From contig NZ_CP107811.1 of the NCBI RefSeq assembly GCF_036346105.1, forward strand, positions 1,364,001-1,428,000: a stretch of 64,000 bases of DNA, read 5' to 3'. The notes under the pieces are model-generated. The model was not told where the DNA came from. It did no database searches and saw nothing but the letters and a program-made list of their open reading frames with translations. Below, one piece after another: positions 34,538-43,268 of this stretch. Source of the stretch: Streptomyces sp. NBC_00539 (GTDB taxonomy: Bacteria; Actinomycetota; Actinomycetes; Streptomycetales; Streptomycetaceae). Position 1 is the first letter of the stretch. Every line of letters starts with the position of its first letter. The translations under genes were made by a program, and so were the position numbers.

Positions 34538-35941
34538 TCAGGCGGTGGCGCGGGACTTGCGCGCGGCCATCACGGCGTAGCAGAAGACGCCCGCGAAGAG
34601 GAACAGGACGCCCTGGTAGACGGCCGCGTAGCCGGAGCCCGCCACCAGCCACATGGAGAAGGCGAAGGCGAGGCAGGCCAGGGCCGCGTCGCGGACCAGC
34701 CGGCCGCGCCGGACCCGGTCGCGCTGCCCGGAAGCCAGGAAGTAGACCTGGGCGGCGGTGGACAGCAGGTAGGGGACGGTCGCCGTGAAGGTGGTGACCA
34801 GCACCAGCACCTCGAACACGCCGTCGCCGCCGGCCGTGTAGTTGTAGACGGTCAAGGCGGACGCCAGGGCGGCGGTCACGAGGACGCCGGCCACCGGGAC
34901 CCCTCGCCGCCTGGTCTCGAAGACCTTGGGGAAGAGGCCGTCCCGGGCGGCCGCGTAGGGGGTCTGCGCGCTGAGCAGGGTCCAGCCGTTGAGGGCGCCG
35001 ACCATCGAGATCACCGCGGCGCAGGCGACGAGGGTGCCGCCCCAGGTGCCGCCGAACATGGCGTCGACGGCGTCGGAGAAGGGCGCCTGGGAGGTGACGA
35101 GCCGGTCGTGGGCGACCAGCCCGAAGACGGAGAGGGTGCCCAGCAGGTAGACGACGGCCGCGCCGGTGGTGCCGAGGACGGTGGCCCGGCCGACGTTGCG
35201 GGCCGGGTCGCGGACCTCGCCGGCGCTGACGGCGGCGGACTCGACGCCGAGGTAGCTGAACAGCAGGATCGCGGCGGAGGCGGAGACCGCGCCGACGGGG
35301 CTCTGGCCGGTGGCCCGGAAGGGGCCGAGGTTCGCCGGGTCGAAGGCGAACAGTCCGCCGACGGCCACCAGCAGCAGCGGGGCGAACTTGAGGACGGTCG
35401 AGACGAGTTGGACCGCGCCCACGTACCGGGTGCCGGCCAGGTTCGCGAGCGCCGGCAGCCACTGCACGGCGAGGGCGCCCAGGCACATGGACCACGTGTG
35501 GTCACCGAGCGCCGGGAAGAGCACGCGGAGGTAGCCGACGGCGGCCACGGCGAGGGCCGCGTTCGAGACCCAGGTGGTGATCCAGTAGCTCCAGGCGGCG
35601 AGGAACCCGGCGAAGTCACCGAAGGCGGCGCGGGCGTAGACGTAGGGGCCGCCGGTCTGCGGGTGCCGCTCAGCAAGCCGGCCGAAGACCAGGGCGAGGG
35701 CGATCGCGCCGAGGGTGAGCACGCCGAAGGCGACGAGGCTGATCGTGCCGAACGGGGCCACCGAAGCGGGCAGGAGGAAGATGCCGCCGCCGATGATGTT
35801 GCCCATCACCAGGCAGCTCGCGATCGGCAGACCGAAGCGGCGGACGTGCGGGCCGGCCGCGCGGTCCTCGGGGGTACTCGCCGGGGCGGGGGCGGGGGTG
35901 GTCCGCGGGCCGGGCTCCGGGTCGTGCAGGGTGGTGCTCAC
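34538..35941 (-). CDS. APC-superfamily amino acid permease
   Basis: The 467-residue protein has about 12 TM segments beginning with GLPIASCLVMGNIIGGGIFLLPAS, where GNIIGGGIF is the APC signature of the substrate-binding broken helix 1. Also characteristic are GGPYVYARAAFGDFAGFLAAWSYW and SYLGVESAAVSAGEVRDPARN. It resembles the AdiC/PotE/cationic antiporter group. GTG 35941 follows GAGGCG. It imports or exchanges amino acids across the membrane; the exact substrate is unknown. It is convergent with hrdB. Confidence 0.92.
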   Translation of the reverse strand: MSTTLHDPEPGPRTTPAPAPASTPEDRAAGPHVRRFGLPIASCLVMGNIIGGGIFLLPASVAPFGTISLVAFGVLTLGAIALALVFGRLAERHPQTGGPYVYARAAFGDFAGFLAAWSYWITTWVSNAALAVAAVGYLRVLFPALGDHTWSMCLGALAVQWLPALANLAGTRYVGAVQLVSTVLKFAPLLLVAVGGLFAFDPANLGPFRATGQSPVGAVSASAAILLFSYLGVESAAVSAGEVRDPARNVGRATVLGTTGAAVVYLLGTLSVFGLVAHDRLVTSQAPFSDAVDAMFGGTWGGTLVACAAVISMVGALNGWTLLSAQTPYAAARDGLFPKVFETRRRGVPVAGVLVTAALASALTVYNYTAGGDGVFEVLVLVTTFTATVPYLLSTAAQVYFLASGQRDRVRRGRLVRDAALACLAFAFSMWLVAGSGYAAVYQGVLFLFAGVFCYAVMAARKSRATA

Positions 35942-36015
35942 GGGTGGTGCGCCTCAGGTGTTTCATATGCTGGACGGGTCGGCACATCGTCGTCCACGCC
36001 AAAAGCCGCACCAAA

Positions 36016-38127
36016 TCAGCGGGTTTCGTCCTGTACGGGCACCCCCGCGGACGGAAGTATTCCGCTTGCGGCGGTCTCCGGCCGCGAATCCTGCGCCGGA
36101 GCCGCCACCGGCACCTGCGGCCCGTCCGCCTCCCGCAGCCAGCGCCGCAGGACGTGGTGCACCGCTTCGGCGCCCACCAGCCCGGGCCCCGGATCCGACA
36201 GCTCCGGCGGCCACATCAAGAACGCGTGCCCCTGCTCCCCGCCGAGGCCGCCGTGCGAGCCGATCTGCTCCTCGAAGGCGTGCACCACCCCGGTCCGCGG
36301 ATCGCACGCCGAATTGACCATGATGTCGGCCACGTGCGGGAAGGAGTCCGTGCGACGGACGGCCTCGGCCGCGCCCGGGCCGAAGGCTGCCAGCAGCGCC
36401 TCTGCCTCGCCGGGCCGGTCCAGCCGGGCCACCGCGCCGCCCGGGCCCAGCACCTCGCCGTCCACCAGCAGGAAGCCGACGCCCGGGTGGTCGGCCAAGG
36501 TGGGCAGCAGGGCGGGGTGGGCGCGCTCGATCCAGGCCCGGCCCGCCCGCCCCGGCACGTCCGGGAAGGAGATCAGCCCGAGGTTGCCCGACGCCAGCAC
36601 CACCGGGTCGGAACCCGTCGCCCGGTGCGCCCCCTCCCCCTCCTCCACCGGCCGGTGGAGGGCCGCGAGTACCGCCGCCCGGGCCTCGGCGCCGCTGCGG
36701 GTACGACCGGCCCGGCGGGGTACCGGCAGCCCGCAGCCCGCCCGGACCAGGTCCTTCAAGGTGAGCCCGTACCGGCCGAGGAAGGTCTCCCCGGGGCTCT
36801 GGCCGTGGTCCGAGAGCAGCACGATCCGATAGGCGCGGGGGGCGTGCTCGGCGACCCGGGTGATCAGCGCGAGGCTGCGGTCGAGGCGGGCCAGCACCTG
36901 GTCGGTGTCGGGGCCGTGCGGTCCGCAGTGGTGCGCGACCTCGTCGTAGGCCACGAGGTCCGCGTAGACGGCGGCCCGCCCCGCGAGCATGTCCCCGACC
37001 ACCGCCGCGACGACCACGTCCCGTTCGACGACGGTCGCGAAGGCCCGGATCAGCGGGTACAGGCCCCCGCGGCCGACGCGCGGGCTCTGGCGGCGCACCC
37101 GGGCCCGCAGCGACTGGCCGATCTCCCGGCCCACCTCGGCGACGAAGGAGACGGCGGTGCGGACGGCGTTGGCCGGGTCCGAGAAGTACGCGAAGTAGCC
37201 CGCGCGGGAGCGGTTGGCGCGCCCGCGCCGGGCGGAGAGGGAGAGCACCAGCGCGAGCTGGTCGGCGCCCCCGCTGAACAGGTTGCCGCGGCTGGCGCCG
37301 TCGAGGGTGAGCAGCCCCCCGTCGCCGGTGCGGGCGATGGCGCGGCGCTGGAGTTCGGCGGCGCTGGCGGGGCGGTTGCAGACCATCACCTCGCCGGTGT
37401 CCTTCTCGTACCAGCGGAAGGCCGGCACGTCGAAGGTGGAGCCGTGCAGGATGCCGAGCTGACTGGCGCCGGTCTGGCTGGACCAGTCCGTGCGCCAGGG
37501 CGTGACCTTGTGGCCCCGCTCCAGCAGGCCGGCCGCCGTCGGCATCAGACCGCGCTCCAGCGCGCGGTGCAGTTCCCCGTGGCCGACCCCGTCCAGCTGG
37601 AGGAAGACCAGGCCGGGCGCCGGGCGGCCCGCGCCGCGTGCCCGGGCGCCGGGTCCGCGGCGGCGGCGCCGGTCGGCGAGCCGGTAGAGCCTGCGGCGGT
37701 ACGCCTCGTCGTCCCGTACGGCGAGCGCGGTGGACGTCGCCGACGCCACCGCGGACATCGCCGCGGCGACGACCACCGCCGTCTCGGGGGCCACCTCGCC
37801 GTGGCCGTCGGGAACCAGGCCGATCGCGATCAGCAGCAGCGAGCCGTTGAGGAAGAAGACGAGCAGACCGAGCACCAGTGCGGGCACCAGCAGCAGGGCC
37901 CGGACGAGAAGCGGCCACACCAGCGCGCTCAGCAGGCCGAAGGCCCCGGCGCCCCACGCGGCCGTCAGGCCGATGCGGGTGAGGCTGTCGCCGCCGGGGC
38001 CCGCCGCCTGGAGGCGGAAGTCCGGCAGCACGCCCGCGAGAACGAGCATGGTGAGCGTGGAGACCGCCCACACCAGGATCACCCGCACCAGCGCGCTGCC
38101 CGCCGTGCGCCACCGCCGTCGCCCCAC
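36016..38127 (-). CDS. Membrane-anchored alkaline-phosphatase-superfamily protein (holin-like N-terminus)
   Basis: The 703-residue protein starts with about four TM helices (VRVILVWAVSTLTMLVLAGVLP, AFGLLSALVWPLLVRALLLVPALVLGLLVFFLN, LLLIAIGLVP, VVVAAAMSAVASATSTALAV) like PF04020 holins, and continues with an alkaline-phosphatase-fold domain: GLVFLQLDGVG (metal Asp), TDWSSQTGASQLGIL (nucleophile Thr/Ser region), VAYDEVAHHCGPHGPDTD, IVLLSDHGQSPGETFLGRYG and IGSHGGLGGEQGHAFLM. All metal-ligand positions look intact, so a phosphodiesterase or phosphotransferase acting at the membrane is likely. ATG 38127 is used; 703 residues is long for either family alone. Confidence 0.85.
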   Translation of the reverse strand: MGRRRWRTAGSALVRVILVWAVSTLTMLVLAGVLPDFRLQAAGPGGDSLTRIGLTAAWGAGAFGLLSALVWPLLVRALLLVPALVLGLLVFFLNGSLLLIAIGLVPDGHGEVAPETAVVVAAAMSAVASATSTALAVRDDEAYRRRLYRLADRRRRRGPGARARGAGRPAPGLVFLQLDGVGHGELHRALERGLMPTAAGLLERGHKVTPWRTDWSSQTGASQLGILHGSTFDVPAFRWYEKDTGEVMVCNRPASAAELQRRAIARTGDGGLLTLDGASRGNLFSGGADQLALVLSLSARRGRANRSRAGYFAYFSDPANAVRTAVSFVAEVGREIGQSLRARVRRQSPRVGRGGLYPLIRAFATVVERDVVVAAVVGDMLAGRAAVYADLVAYDEVAHHCGPHGPDTDQVLARLDRSLALITRVAEHAPRAYRIVLLSDHGQSPGETFLGRYGLTLKDLVRAGCGLPVPRRAGRTRSGAEARAAVLAALHRPVEEGEGAHRATGSDPVVLASGNLGLISFPDVPGRAGRAWIERAHPALLPTLADHPGVGFLLVDGEVLGPGGAVARLDRPGEAEALLAAFGPGAAEAVRRTDSFPHVADIMVNSACDPRTGVVHAFEEQIGSHGGLGGEQGHAFLMWPPELSDPGPGLVGAEAVHHVLRRWLREADGPQVPVAAPAQDSRPETAASGILPSAGVPVQDETR

Positions 38128-38217
38128 GCCGCACCCCCGTTCCCGTTCTCCCCTGCCAGCGTCGCACGGGCGGGGTCACACGGGAGGGGGCGTGGGCAGG
38201 GGCGCTCGGATCCGGTC

Positions 38218-38622
38218 CTACGTCCCGTCGTAGCCGGCGGTCGGCATGGAGAGCCTGCGGTGCACCTCGGCCTTCATGGCGGAGGTGTACGTCGGCTCGT
38301 CCTGGCCCGCGGTCTCCAGCCGCACGCCGCGCCGCTCGCACTCGGCGGTGAACTCCTCGACGGAGCGCAGCGCGCGGGCCAGGACCCGGCGGTTGGCGGT
38401 GACGAACAGGTCGACCTGTCCAGCGTCGACGTCGCGCCAGAGCCCGCAGTGGTCGGCGCGCAGGCCGTAGACCAGCAGGTGCCGTGTCACGACGTACCCC
38501 TGTGCGGCGGCCCAGCGCGCACACATGGCGTGCTGGCCGCGGGTGTCCACGGCGAAGGGATCGGCGTCGAGTTCTTCGAGCGGGGCCAGGCTGGCGATCG
38601 CGGCCACGCGCAGCGCATCCAT
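38218..38622 (-). CDS. Small serine-recombinase-like protein lacking catalytic residues
   Basis: The 134-residue protein starts at ATG 38622. It matches the outline of a resolvase catalytic domain: QHAMCARWAAAQGYVVTRHLLVY corresponds to the second strand-helix of serine recombinases, and LWRDVDAGQVDLFVTANRRVLARALRSVEEFTAECERRGVRLETAG to the vDxvvvxxxdRlaR...GvxL segment. At the start, where recombinases have a YxRvSt motif with the nucleophile serine, it reads VAAIASLAP, so Tyr, Arg and Ser are gone. It has no DNA-binding domain. It cannot recombine DNA; a binding or regulatory role is possible. The call rests on motif reading only. Confidence 0.55.
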   Translation of the reverse strand: MDALRVAAIASLAPLEELDADPFAVDTRGQHAMCARWAAAQGYVVTRHLLVYGLRADHCGLWRDVDAGQVDLFVTANRRVLARALRSVEEFTAECERRGVRLETAGQDEPTYTSAMKAEVHRRLSMPTAGYDGT

Positions 38623-38724
38623 GGCGCGAGACCCTACTCCGATCCCCGTCCGGGGAGGAGGGGACGATCGGTCACGGTTGCGCGCGCATCGGCCTACCCT
38701 CGGGGGAAGAGGAGGGAGAGCCAC

Positions 38725-39501
38725 GTGGCGGTGGAGATCACCTGGTGGGGGCATGCCACCTGCACGGTGGCGGACTCCGGCGTGCGGGTGCTGACGGACC
38801 CGCTGTTCGCGCGCCGGCTCGCGCACTTGCGCAGGCGGCGCGGGGCGCTGCCGCCGCCGGAGGCGGCCGACGCGGACGTGGTGCTGGTCTCGCACCTGCA
38901 CGCCGACCATCTGCACCTGCCCTCGCTGGCCCGGCTCGCGCCCGGCACCCGGCTGCTGGTGCCGCGCGGAGCGGTGGGGGCCGTACCTGGGCTGGCCCGG
39001 CTCGCGGGAGTGCGCGGGCTGGCGGTGAGCGAGGTGGCGCAGGGCGATGAGGTGACGGTGGGCGGCGGGCTGCGCGTGCGGGCGGTCAGCGCGCGGCACG
39101 ACGGCCGGCGGCTGCCGTTCGGGCCCCGGCGGGCACCGGCGCTCGGGTACGTGGTGCAGGGCGCGGCGCGGACGTACTTCGCGGGGGACACCGGGTTGTT
39201 CGACACGATGGCCGAGGAGGTCGGGCCGGTGGACGTGGCGCTGCTGCCGGTGGGCGGCTGGGGGCCGTACCTGGGGCCGGGGCACCTGGACGCGGGCCGG
39301 GCGGCGCGGGCACTGGCGGAACTGGCGCCCGCGGCGGCGGTTCCGGTGCACTACGGGACGTACTGGCCGATCGGTATGGACGCCGTCCGGCCGCACGAAT
39401 TCCACTCCCCCGGGACGGAGTTCGTCCGCCTCGCGGCACGGCTGGCCCCCAAGGTGACGGTACGGGCCCTCGCGCACGGCGACCGGGTGCGGCTGCCGTG
39501 A
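38725..39501 (+). CDS. MBL-fold metal-dependent hydrolase (UlaG/NAPE-PLD-like)
   Basis: The 258-residue protein has the beta-lactamase-fold motif VVLVSHLHADHLH (HxHxDH), a preceding ITWWGHATCTV (His), YFAGDTGLFDTM with the bridging Asp, and VHYGTYWPIG with a final His. The WWGHAT start is typical of UlaG-type and N-acyl-phosphatidylethanolamine phospholipase D-type members. It hydrolyses a phosphoester or lactone. GTG 38725 follows GAGGAGGGAGAG. Its stop overlaps the GTG of the DedA gene (GTGA), so the two are coupled. Confidence 0.88.
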   Translation: MAVEITWWGHATCTVADSGVRVLTDPLFARRLAHLRRRRGALPPPEAADADVVLVSHLHADHLHLPSLARLAPGTRLLVPRGAVGAVPGLARLAGVRGLAVSEVAQGDEVTVGGGLRVRAVSARHDGRRLPFGPRRAPALGYVVQGAARTYFAGDTGLFDTMAEEVGPVDVALLPVGGWGPYLGPGHLDAGRAARALAELAPAAAVPVHYGTYWPIGMDAVRPHEFHSPGTEFVRLAARLAPKVTVRALAHGDRVRLP

Positions 39502-40106
39502 CGCTGTGGCAGGACGCGGCGCAGAGCACCCAGCAGGCAGTGGGCTACCCCGCGTTGTTCGTGCTGGTGGCGTTGGGGGCGCTGGTGCCGGTGATCCCGA
39601 CGGGAGCGCTGGTGAGTTCGGCGGCGGTGGTGGCGTTCCATCAGCAGACGCTGCCGTTCGGCCTGTTGCTCGTGTTCGCGGTGGCCTCGCTCGCCGCCTT
39701 CCTCGGGGACCTCGCGCTGTACTGGCTGGGGCGCAGCGGAGTGCGCTCGCGGGGCGGCTCGCGGTGGCTGGAGCGACTGCGGGGCCGGGCCACGCCCGAG
39801 CGGCTGGCGCAGGCGCAGCTCCGGCTGGAGGAGCACGGGGTGCTGGTCCTGGTGGTCTCGCGGCTGGTTCCGGCGGGGCGGATACCGGTGATGCTGGCGT
39901 GCCTGTTGGCGGGGCTGCCGCTGCGGCGGTTCGCGCGGGGCGACGGGCCGGCGTGCCTGGCGTGGGCGGGCACGTACGGGCTGATCGGGATCCTGGGCGG
40001 GTCGCTGTTCTCGCAGCCGTGGAAGGGCGTGGCCGTGGCGGTGGGCGTGACGCTGCTGATCAGCGCGGCCCCGGCGCTGTGGCACCGGCTGCGTCCGGCG
40101 CCCTGA
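39498..40106 (+). CDS. DedA-family membrane protein (SNARE-associated/VTT domain)
   Basis: The 202-residue protein starts at GTG 39498 overlapping the previous stop. It has four to five TM segments and the DedA features FLGDLALYWLGRSGVRSRG, VSRLVPAGRIPVMLACLLAG (re-entrant arginine/proline motif) and a final TM (AVAVGVTLLISAAPALW). DedA proteins are linked to lipid carrier recycling and membrane homeostasis. Pairing with an MBL hydrolase suggests shared lipid or envelope work. A 14-bp tandem triplication covers the stop codon. Confidence 0.85.
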   Translation: MTLWQDAAQSTQQAVGYPALFVLVALGALVPVIPTGALVSSAAVVAFHQQTLPFGLLLVFAVASLAAFLGDLALYWLGRSGVRSRGGSRWLERLRGRATPERLAQAQLRLEEHGVLVLVVSRLVPAGRIPVMLACLLAGLPLRRFARGDGPACLAWAGTYGLIGILGGSLFSQPWKGVAVAVGVTLLISAAPALWHRLRPAP

Positions 40107-40141
40107 ACGGGGTGCCCTGAACGGGGTGCCCTGAACGGGGT
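40100..40141. repeat. Three exact tandem 14-bp repeats over the DedA stop codon
   Basis: GCCCTGAACGGGGT occurs three times without change at 40100-40113, 40114-40127 and 40128-40141. The DedA stop TGA (40104-40106) lies inside the first unit. Each unit holds TGA, so the next units supply further stops in other frames. A partly related TTCCTTGATCAAGG tail follows. Confidence 0.95.
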
Positions 40142-40236
40142 TCCTTGATCAAGGTGCCTTGACCGGGCGGGTCGCCCGGACGGCCGGGTCGGGCGGGCCC
40201 GGACCGCTTCCCCGGGGGGGTCGGGTGGGGTTCGGG

Positions 40237-41484
40237 TCAGTCCGCCAGCTCCGCCAGCACCGACCGGAGCCGGTCCAGCGAGGCCCGTACGTGGGGCAGC
40301 TCCAGGGGGTCCGGGGCGGTGAGGGAAGCCAGCCGCTCCCGGGGCCCGGAGCCCAGCAGCGGTCCCGTCGACAGGCGTACGCGCAGCGCGTCGGGTGCGT
40401 CCGCGAACCGCTGGGCGCCGGGCGTGGGCGCCCCGAGCCGGGCGCCGAGCCAGTCCTCCAGTTCCATCGCGTCGCCCACCCCCTGCCGGGACAGCCCGGC
40501 GCGCAGCGGCGTGAGGTCCGCGTAGAGGTGGCGGCCGGCCTGCGGGGGCCGGGCGAACGCCCCGGCGGCGAGCAGCTCGTGGTGCGCTGCGGTGGCCACG
40601 GCGCCGTGCAGGGCGGCGGCCGCGTAAGCCCGTTCCGCGACGGCGTCGGGTTCGCCGAGCGCGTGCGCGGCGGCCCCCGCGACCGGGCCCGCGACGAGCG
40701 CGCCGGTGGCGGTGAGGACGTCGAGCGTGCGCGCCCTCAGCCAGGTTCCGCGCGGGGTTGCGGGGAAGCGGACCACCGCAGCGGGCCAGCCGGCCGGCAG
40801 CAGGGAGCCGGACAGGTCGACCAGTACGGCGGCCCGGTCGGGGAGCATCTCGGCGGGGCTGAGCACCAGCGTCTCGTGCGGTCGGTGCACGGTGTCCCGC
40901 CAGCTTTCGTCGCTGACCACGAACAGCCCGGCGCTCTCGGCGGCCTCGCACGCCTCGCGGAGCATCTCGGGCGGCGGCACGGTGGCGGTCGGGTCGTCGG
41001 CGACGGACAGCAGCAGGACGCGCGGGTCACCGCCTTCGGCGCGCACCCGCCGGACGGTTTCCAGCAGCGCGTAGGGGTCCGGTACGCCGCCGCACTCGGC
41101 GGGGGTCGGGACGTGGTAGGCCCGCCGTCCCAGGAGCCGGACCTGCGGCGTCCACCAGGCGGGACAGGGCCTGGGCAGCATCACGTCGCCGCCGTACGCC
41201 CCGAGCAGCGCGAGCAGCAGGCCGGGAGCACCGGGCCCGGCGGCGACGTCCTCCGCCCGGGTCGCCAGCCCGCGCCGGGCCCAGAAACCGCACGCGGCCT
41301 GCCGGACCCCCTCCCCGCCGCCCGGGGGTTCCGGGGCGGCCCGGCCGGCGGCCCCGGCGAGGACGGCGGTCAGTTCGGGCAGGACGGGGAGACCGGGCTG
41401 GGGGGCGGGCGGCCCGTAGCGGACGTTGCCGCGCTCCTGTGCCGTGGTCCGCCCCGGCCCCGCCGGCCCCGCCGTCCCCGACAT
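40237..41484 (-). CDS. Aminotransferase class I/II homologue with no lysine (pseudoenzyme)
   Basis: The 415-residue protein follows a fold-type I aminotransferase plan: GFWARRGLATRAEDVAAGPGAPGLLLALLGA (PLP-phosphate loop), PRPCPAWW, SVADDPTATV (usual NPTG), VVSDESW with D192 (PLP pyridine Asp), VDLSGSLLPAGWPAAVVRF at 222-240 where the PLP-lysine SK motif should be, and a C-terminal RLSTGPLL. In that motif the lysine is replaced by serine or glycine, and the whole protein has no lysine. It therefore cannot form the internal aldimine. ATG 41484 is used; Met 41535 is further upstream. The bulk of the sequence is Arg-rich. Confidence 0.78.
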   Translation of the reverse strand: MSGTAGPAGPGRTTAQERGNVRYGPPAPQPGLPVLPELTAVLAGAAGRAAPEPPGGGEGVRQAACGFWARRGLATRAEDVAAGPGAPGLLLALLGAYGGDVMLPRPCPAWWTPQVRLLGRRAYHVPTPAECGGVPDPYALLETVRRVRAEGGDPRVLLLSVADDPTATVPPPEMLREACEAAESAGLFVVSDESWRDTVHRPHETLVLSPAEMLPDRAAVLVDLSGSLLPAGWPAAVVRFPATPRGTWLRARTLDVLTATGALVAGPVAGAAAHALGEPDAVAERAYAAAALHGAVATAAHHELLAAGAFARPPQAGRHLYADLTPLRAGLSRQGVGDAMELEDWLGARLGAPTPGAQRFADAPDALRVRLSTGPLLGSGPRERLASLTAPDPLELPHVRASLDRLRSVLAELAD

Positions 41485-41616
41485 CGCGCCGCCGCCTTCC
41501 CTCGTTCCGTCGTTCGGCCTCCGGGGCGCCCTCACCGCCGGACCATGCCCGTTATACGGCTATCTACCCTCTATCGACCGCCCGGGCTCGCCGGGTGCGC
41601 CAGGCCCGCGGATCCG

Positions 41617-42189
41617 TCAGGCCCGTCTCCCGAGCAGCCCCAGCAGCCGGGTCTGGGCGTCCGCCCCCGGCGCGACCTCCAGCGGCGGCGCGAACATCCC
41701 GGACGGGGTGAGCGCGTCCGCGTACGGCATGACCTCCTTGAGGGAGAACTCGACGAGGCCGTCCGGCATCCGGTCGTCGGCGCCGATGGCCCGCGAGAGG
41801 TCCCACGCGTGCACGACGCAGTCGGCGGTGAGTTCCGCGCAGTACGCCGACCCGAGCGCGGGACCGTAGGAGAGCTTCACCGTCCTGTCGAGCGCACCGG
41901 GCGCGGCGAAGGCGGAGTGCGCGGCGACGGCCGCCCGGTCCCAGGCGACGACCGGGTCCTCGCCGAGGAGGTCGCCGGAGAGCTCTTCGCCGACCTCCTC
42001 CACCGTGCGCCCTTCGGTGACCAGCGGCGGCACCCAGAGCTGCTCGCCGGTGACGTGGTTGACCAGGTCCCGCACGGTCCACTCGGTGCACGGGGTAGGG
42101 GCTGCCCACTGCCCTTCGGCGATGGCGCGCACCCGCCCGCCGAACAGCCGCAGCGCTTCGGCGTGCTGTCGGAGCAGGGTCTCGGGCAT
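41617..42189 (-). CDS. TIGR03086-family metal-binding protein (mycothiol-dependent isomerase-like)
   Basis: The 190-residue protein resembles the DinB/MDMPI helical-bundle family: LRLFGGRVRAIAEGQWAAPTPCTEWTVRDLVNHVTGEQLWVP has the CTEW-x-VRDLVNHV helix with metal-ligand His, and TADCVVHAWDLSRAIGADDRMP supplies the second HAWDL helix. TIGR03086 members are close to maleylpyruvate isomerase N-terminal domains and may use mycothiol. ATG 42189 has GGGAG close upstream. It stands alone, divergent from a methyltransferase. The reaction is unknown. Confidence 0.85.
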   Translation of the reverse strand: MPETLLRQHAEALRLFGGRVRAIAEGQWAAPTPCTEWTVRDLVNHVTGEQLWVPPLVTEGRTVEEVGEELSGDLLGEDPVVAWDRAAVAAHSAFAAPGALDRTVKLSYGPALGSAYCAELTADCVVHAWDLSRAIGADDRMPDGLVEFSLKEVMPYADALTPSGMFAPPLEVAPGADAQTRLLGLLGRRA

Positions 42190-42380
42190 GGCTCCCACCG
42201 CCCTCCGGCGTGGTCGGGCCCCCACGGGCCCCACTGTCCTCGTACCCGACTCGACCTGCCACCGACCAGGTCAGCGCCCGTGCCCGGAAAGGGGGGTGTC
42301 TACATATCAAAACGCATATCTCACATGGCGGTCCCGTCCTCTACGGTGATCACACGCTTCGACGAAGAGGAGTCACCGCC

Positions 42381-43193
42381 ATGAAGGAGACCGCCGTCTA
42401 CACGCACGGCCACCACGAGTCGGTCCTGCGTTCCCACCGCTGGCGCACCGCCGAGAACTCGGCCGCCTACCTGATCGGCGAACTGCGGCCGGGCATGTCG
42501 GTCCTGGACGTCGGCTGCGGTCCCGGCACCATCACCGCGGACCTGGCGGACCTGGTGTCCCCGGGCGGCCGGGTCACGGCGGTCGACGCGGCGGCGGACG
42601 TCCTGGAACAGGCCCGGGCGTACGTGGAGCGGCGCGCGCCCGCGGCGCCCGTCGAGTTCGCCACGGCGGACGTGCACGCGCTGGACTTCCCGGACGACTC
42701 GTTCGACGTGGTCCACGCCCACCAGGTGCTCCAGCACGTCGGGGACCCGGTGCGGGCGCTGCGCGAGATGCGGCGCGTGTGCCGGCCCGGCGGGATCGTG
42801 GCGGTGCGGGACGCGGACTACGCGGCGATGACCTGGTTCCCGCGGACGCCGGGCCTGGAGCAGTGGCTGGACCTGTACCGGCGGGTGGCGCGCGCCAACG
42901 GCGGAGAGCCCGACGCGGGCCGCCGGCTGCTGTCGTGGGCGCGCGCGGCCGGCTTCACCGAGGTGGCGTCCTCGGCGACGGCCTGGTGCTACGCCACCGC
43001 GGAGGAGGTCGCCTGGTGGTCCGGCCTGTGGGCGGACCGTACGACGGCGTCGGCGTACGCGGCGATCGCGACCTCCGGCGGTCACGCCACACCGGCCGGG
43101 CTGGCCGCGATCGCCGAGGCCTGGCACGCGTGGGGCGCGGCGCCGGACGCCTGGTTCTCGGTCCTGAACGGGGAGGTCCTGGCCCGCGCGTAG
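42381..43193 (+). CDS. SAM-dependent methyltransferase (UbiE/Methyltransf_11 type)
   Basis: The 270-residue protein has motif I VLDVGCGPGTITADLAD (around residues 42-58), an acidic post-I residue (VTAVDAAADVL), ATADVHALDFPDDSFDVVHAHQVLQHVGDPVRALREMRRVCRPGGIVAVRDAD (motifs II-III). The C-terminal WLDLYRRVARANGGEPDAGRRL is typical of small-molecule methyltransferases. ATG 42381 follows GAAGAGGAG. A short AT-rich stretch (CATATCAAAACGCATATC near 42303-42320) lies upstream and probably holds the promoter. Confidence 0.9.
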   Translation: MKETAVYTHGHHESVLRSHRWRTAENSAAYLIGELRPGMSVLDVGCGPGTITADLADLVSPGGRVTAVDAAADVLEQARAYVERRAPAAPVEFATADVHALDFPDDSFDVVHAHQVLQHVGDPVRALREMRRVCRPGGIVAVRDADYAAMTWFPRTPGLEQWLDLYRRVARANGGEPDAGRRLLSWARAAGFTEVASSATAWCYATAEEVAWWSGLWADRTTASAYAAIATSGGHATPAGLAAIAEAWHAWGAAPDAWFSVLNGEVLARA

Positions 43194-43268
43194 GCCCGGG
43201 GCCGGGGCGCGCGAGGGACCGGCGTCCGTCGGACGCCGGCCGCCACTCGTCATCCGCCATGGCCGCGG

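Noticed and set aside
32853-35495. Long minus-strand frame opposite hrdB
   Set aside because: Antisense shadow of hrdB; sequence is repetitive Leu/Gly/Val with no domain, and hrdB itself is unmistakable.
36016-38127. Holin-like N-terminus as a sign of prophage
   Set aside because: No phage structural, lysin, integrase or att sequences lie nearby. The fusion is a chromosomal membrane phosphatase.
35944-38700. Plus-strand frame continuing through 35944-39501
   Set aside because: Only the part from GTG 38725 (MBL hydrolase) has a ribosome site and domain. The rest is the antisense of the phosphatase gene.
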